A stretch of DNA of 64,000 nt from an uncultured Peptoniphilus sp. (GTDB taxonomy: Bacteria; Bacillota; Clostridia; Tissierellales; Peptoniphilaceae). The DNA is taken from NCBI RefSeq assembly GCF_946222045.1, contig NZ_CAMILN010000001.1, positions 1 through 64,000 on the forward strand, given 5' to 3'. Under the pieces are notes generated by a model that saw nothing but the letters and a program-made list of their open reading frames with translations, was not told the origin of the DNA and did not search any database. Positions 63,092 through 64,000 of the stretch are shown here, piece by piece; the stretch's first letter is position 1, and the number at the start of each line of letters is the position of its first letter. Position numbers and translations under genes: made by a program.

Positions 63092-63956
63092 TATCATCTT
63101 CTCCTTTTATAAATTTATTCCTAATCATTGGAGATTTTATACCTTCTCTTTGCATTATTTTTATAATCTCGGACCTAAGGGCATACTCAAGGTCATATTG
63201 TTGTCCCTGTCTTGTGTAATATACAAGAGTCATCTTGTAGGCATCCTTCCCATTTTCAGTAACTCCCCAAAAGTTTGGTCCCATGACCATGTCCTCGTGG
63301 TCTCTATACTTTTCTATTCCTTTTTTAATTTTTTCTTCTACAAAATCTGGGTCACAAGAATTATCTAGGTAAAATTCAATTTTTGTCCTTATATTTGCCC
63401 TTTCTTTGTTTGAAATAATTGAAATGTTGCTGTTAGGAATGACGTGAAGAATCTTGTCAAAGTCACGGATTTTTGTGACCCTAAGCCCAAGGTCTTCCAC
63501 AACTCCTTCGATATCACCAATTTCAATTAAGTCCCCAACAGAATATTGGTCTTCAAAAATTATAAAAAATCCATTGATAAAGTCCTTAACAAGACTTTGG
63601 GCACCAACACCTATTGCCAGTGAGAACACACCTAGAGTTGCTATAATTGGTGCAATAGAAATATTAAAGACACTCATAATTATTGTGATTCCAATAAATA
63701 TTAGGATTACCTTAATGATACGTCTAATTAAATTTGTAACTGTAACTATCCTGTTGTAGGATCCCTTTTCCTTTATCTTATCTGAATTCAGTTGCCTTCC
63801 TATAAAGGAATCTATTAACTTTAAAATTATAAAAGTTCCTACAATTATAATGGCAACCACAAGTAGCCTTTCCCAAGACTCTAGTCCACCGAAGGTTGAT
63901 CTCAGGGCCTGGTCTGCCTCACTTGCAACAGCGTCTGTATTTTTTTCTATGTTCAC
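63078..63956 (-). CDS. MscS-family mechanosensitive channel
   Basis: 292 residues. Three membrane segments are followed by the MscS beta and C-terminal domains. The pore-lining TM3 reads LGVFSLAIGVGAQSLVKDFING, and FEDQYSVGDLIEIGDIEGVVE is the beta-domain signature. It releases solutes on osmotic downshock. The start is a GTG (63956-63954) behind AGAGGTG. It is the second or later gene of an operon entering from beyond the right edge. Confidence 0.92.
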   Translation of the reverse strand: MNIEKNTDAVASEADQALRSTFGGLESWERLLVVAIIIVGTFIILKLIDSFIGRQLNSDKIKEKGSYNRIVTVTNLIRRIIKVILIFIGITIIMSVFNISIAPIIATLGVFSLAIGVGAQSLVKDFINGFFIIFEDQYSVGDLIEIGDIEGVVEDLGLRVTKIRDFDKILHVIPNSNISIISNKERANIRTKIEFYLDNSCDPDFVEEKIKKGIEKYRDHEDMVMGPNFWGVTENGKDAYKMTLVYYTRQGQQYDLEYALRSEIIKIMQREGIKSPMIRNKFIKGEDDNALL

Positions 63957-63958
63957 TT

Positions 63959-64000
63959 TTACACCTCTTTATAAGTTGTTTCAATTTTATTGTCATCTTC
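63959..64000 (-). CDS. C-terminal end of a gene cut by the window edge
   Basis: In frame with the edge, the minus strand reads EDDNKIETTYKEV and then TAA. The stop lies 2 bp before the mscS GTG, and the last codons include the mscS ribosome binding site. This makes a real, translationally coupled upstream gene likely. Too short to identify. Confidence 0.5.
   Translation of the reverse strand, partial: EDDNKIETTYKEV

Overview
The window is AT-rich bacterial chromosome from a low-GC, anaerobic, Gram-positive amino-acid fermenter. The best fit is the Peptoniphilaceae (Peptoniphilus/Anaerococcus-like cocci). This rests on the complete 2-hydroxyglutarate route of glutamate fermentation, a Na+-translocating glutaconyl-CoA decarboxylase, citrate lyase with a Na+/citrate-type carrier, a membrane pyrophosphatase, an SLH-domain surface protein, Firmicutes-type RNA regulators (lysine riboswitch, T-box), CtsR and HrcA operators, and many TTG starts. 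The genus is an inference. No rRNA, tRNA, IS element, prophage or CRISPR array was seen.

Layout. 0-13 kb: a cardiolipin-synthase-like N-terminal fragment, typA, a structured tandem repeat, hisS, gltS (plus strand), an aldehyde dehydrogenase, a small DUF2975/HTH membrane module, a coiled-coil PhaE-like protein, a leucine-rich-repeat protein, an ornithine cyclodeaminase-family enzyme and an acyltransferase. 13-22.5 kb: the fermentation island hgdBAC and gcdA-gctBA-gcdBCD, read leftwards as two transcription units. 23-29 kb: mntP, glutaredoxin, an ArsR-type metal sensor, ksgA, rnmV, tatD, metG and a YeiH-type exporter. 30-33 kb: an amino-acid ABC transporter under a lysine riboswitch. 33-41 kb: the SLH protein, dnaJ-clpB under combined CtsR/HrcA operators, and a CorC-like protein. 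41-52 kb: DUF4230, an enoyl-CoA hydratase-like protein, an Xre regulator, a kinase-like protein, an EamA transporter, an M17 aminopeptidase, hppA, secG, an HD hydrolase and gap. 52-61.5 kb: a MetA-aspartokinase fusion behind a T-box, then the citrate lyase operons citSDEF and citGCX. 61.6-64 kb: threonine dehydratase, DUF951, an MscS channel and the tail of a further gene.

The genes fit a sodium-based amino-acid and citrate economy. GltS and the CitS-like carrier would bring in glutamate and citrate with Na+. Hgd, Gct and Gcd turn 2-hydroxyglutarate into crotonyl-CoA while Gcd pumps Na+ out. A K+-dependent pyrophosphatase may add to the ion gradient. Glutamate dehydrogenase, 2-hydroxyglutarate dehydrogenase and the butyrate-forming enzymes are not in the window.

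The most unusual items are four long intergenic arrays of a degenerate 18-bp repeat at 22.8, 32.9, 39.0 and 54.5 kb. Each lies between an operon's terminator and the regulatory region of the next operon, in the same orientation. Also notable are a homoserine acyltransferase fused to an ACT-less aspartokinase under a T-box, a ksgA gene whose only sensible start is AUA, and a two-copy structured element between hisS and typA.
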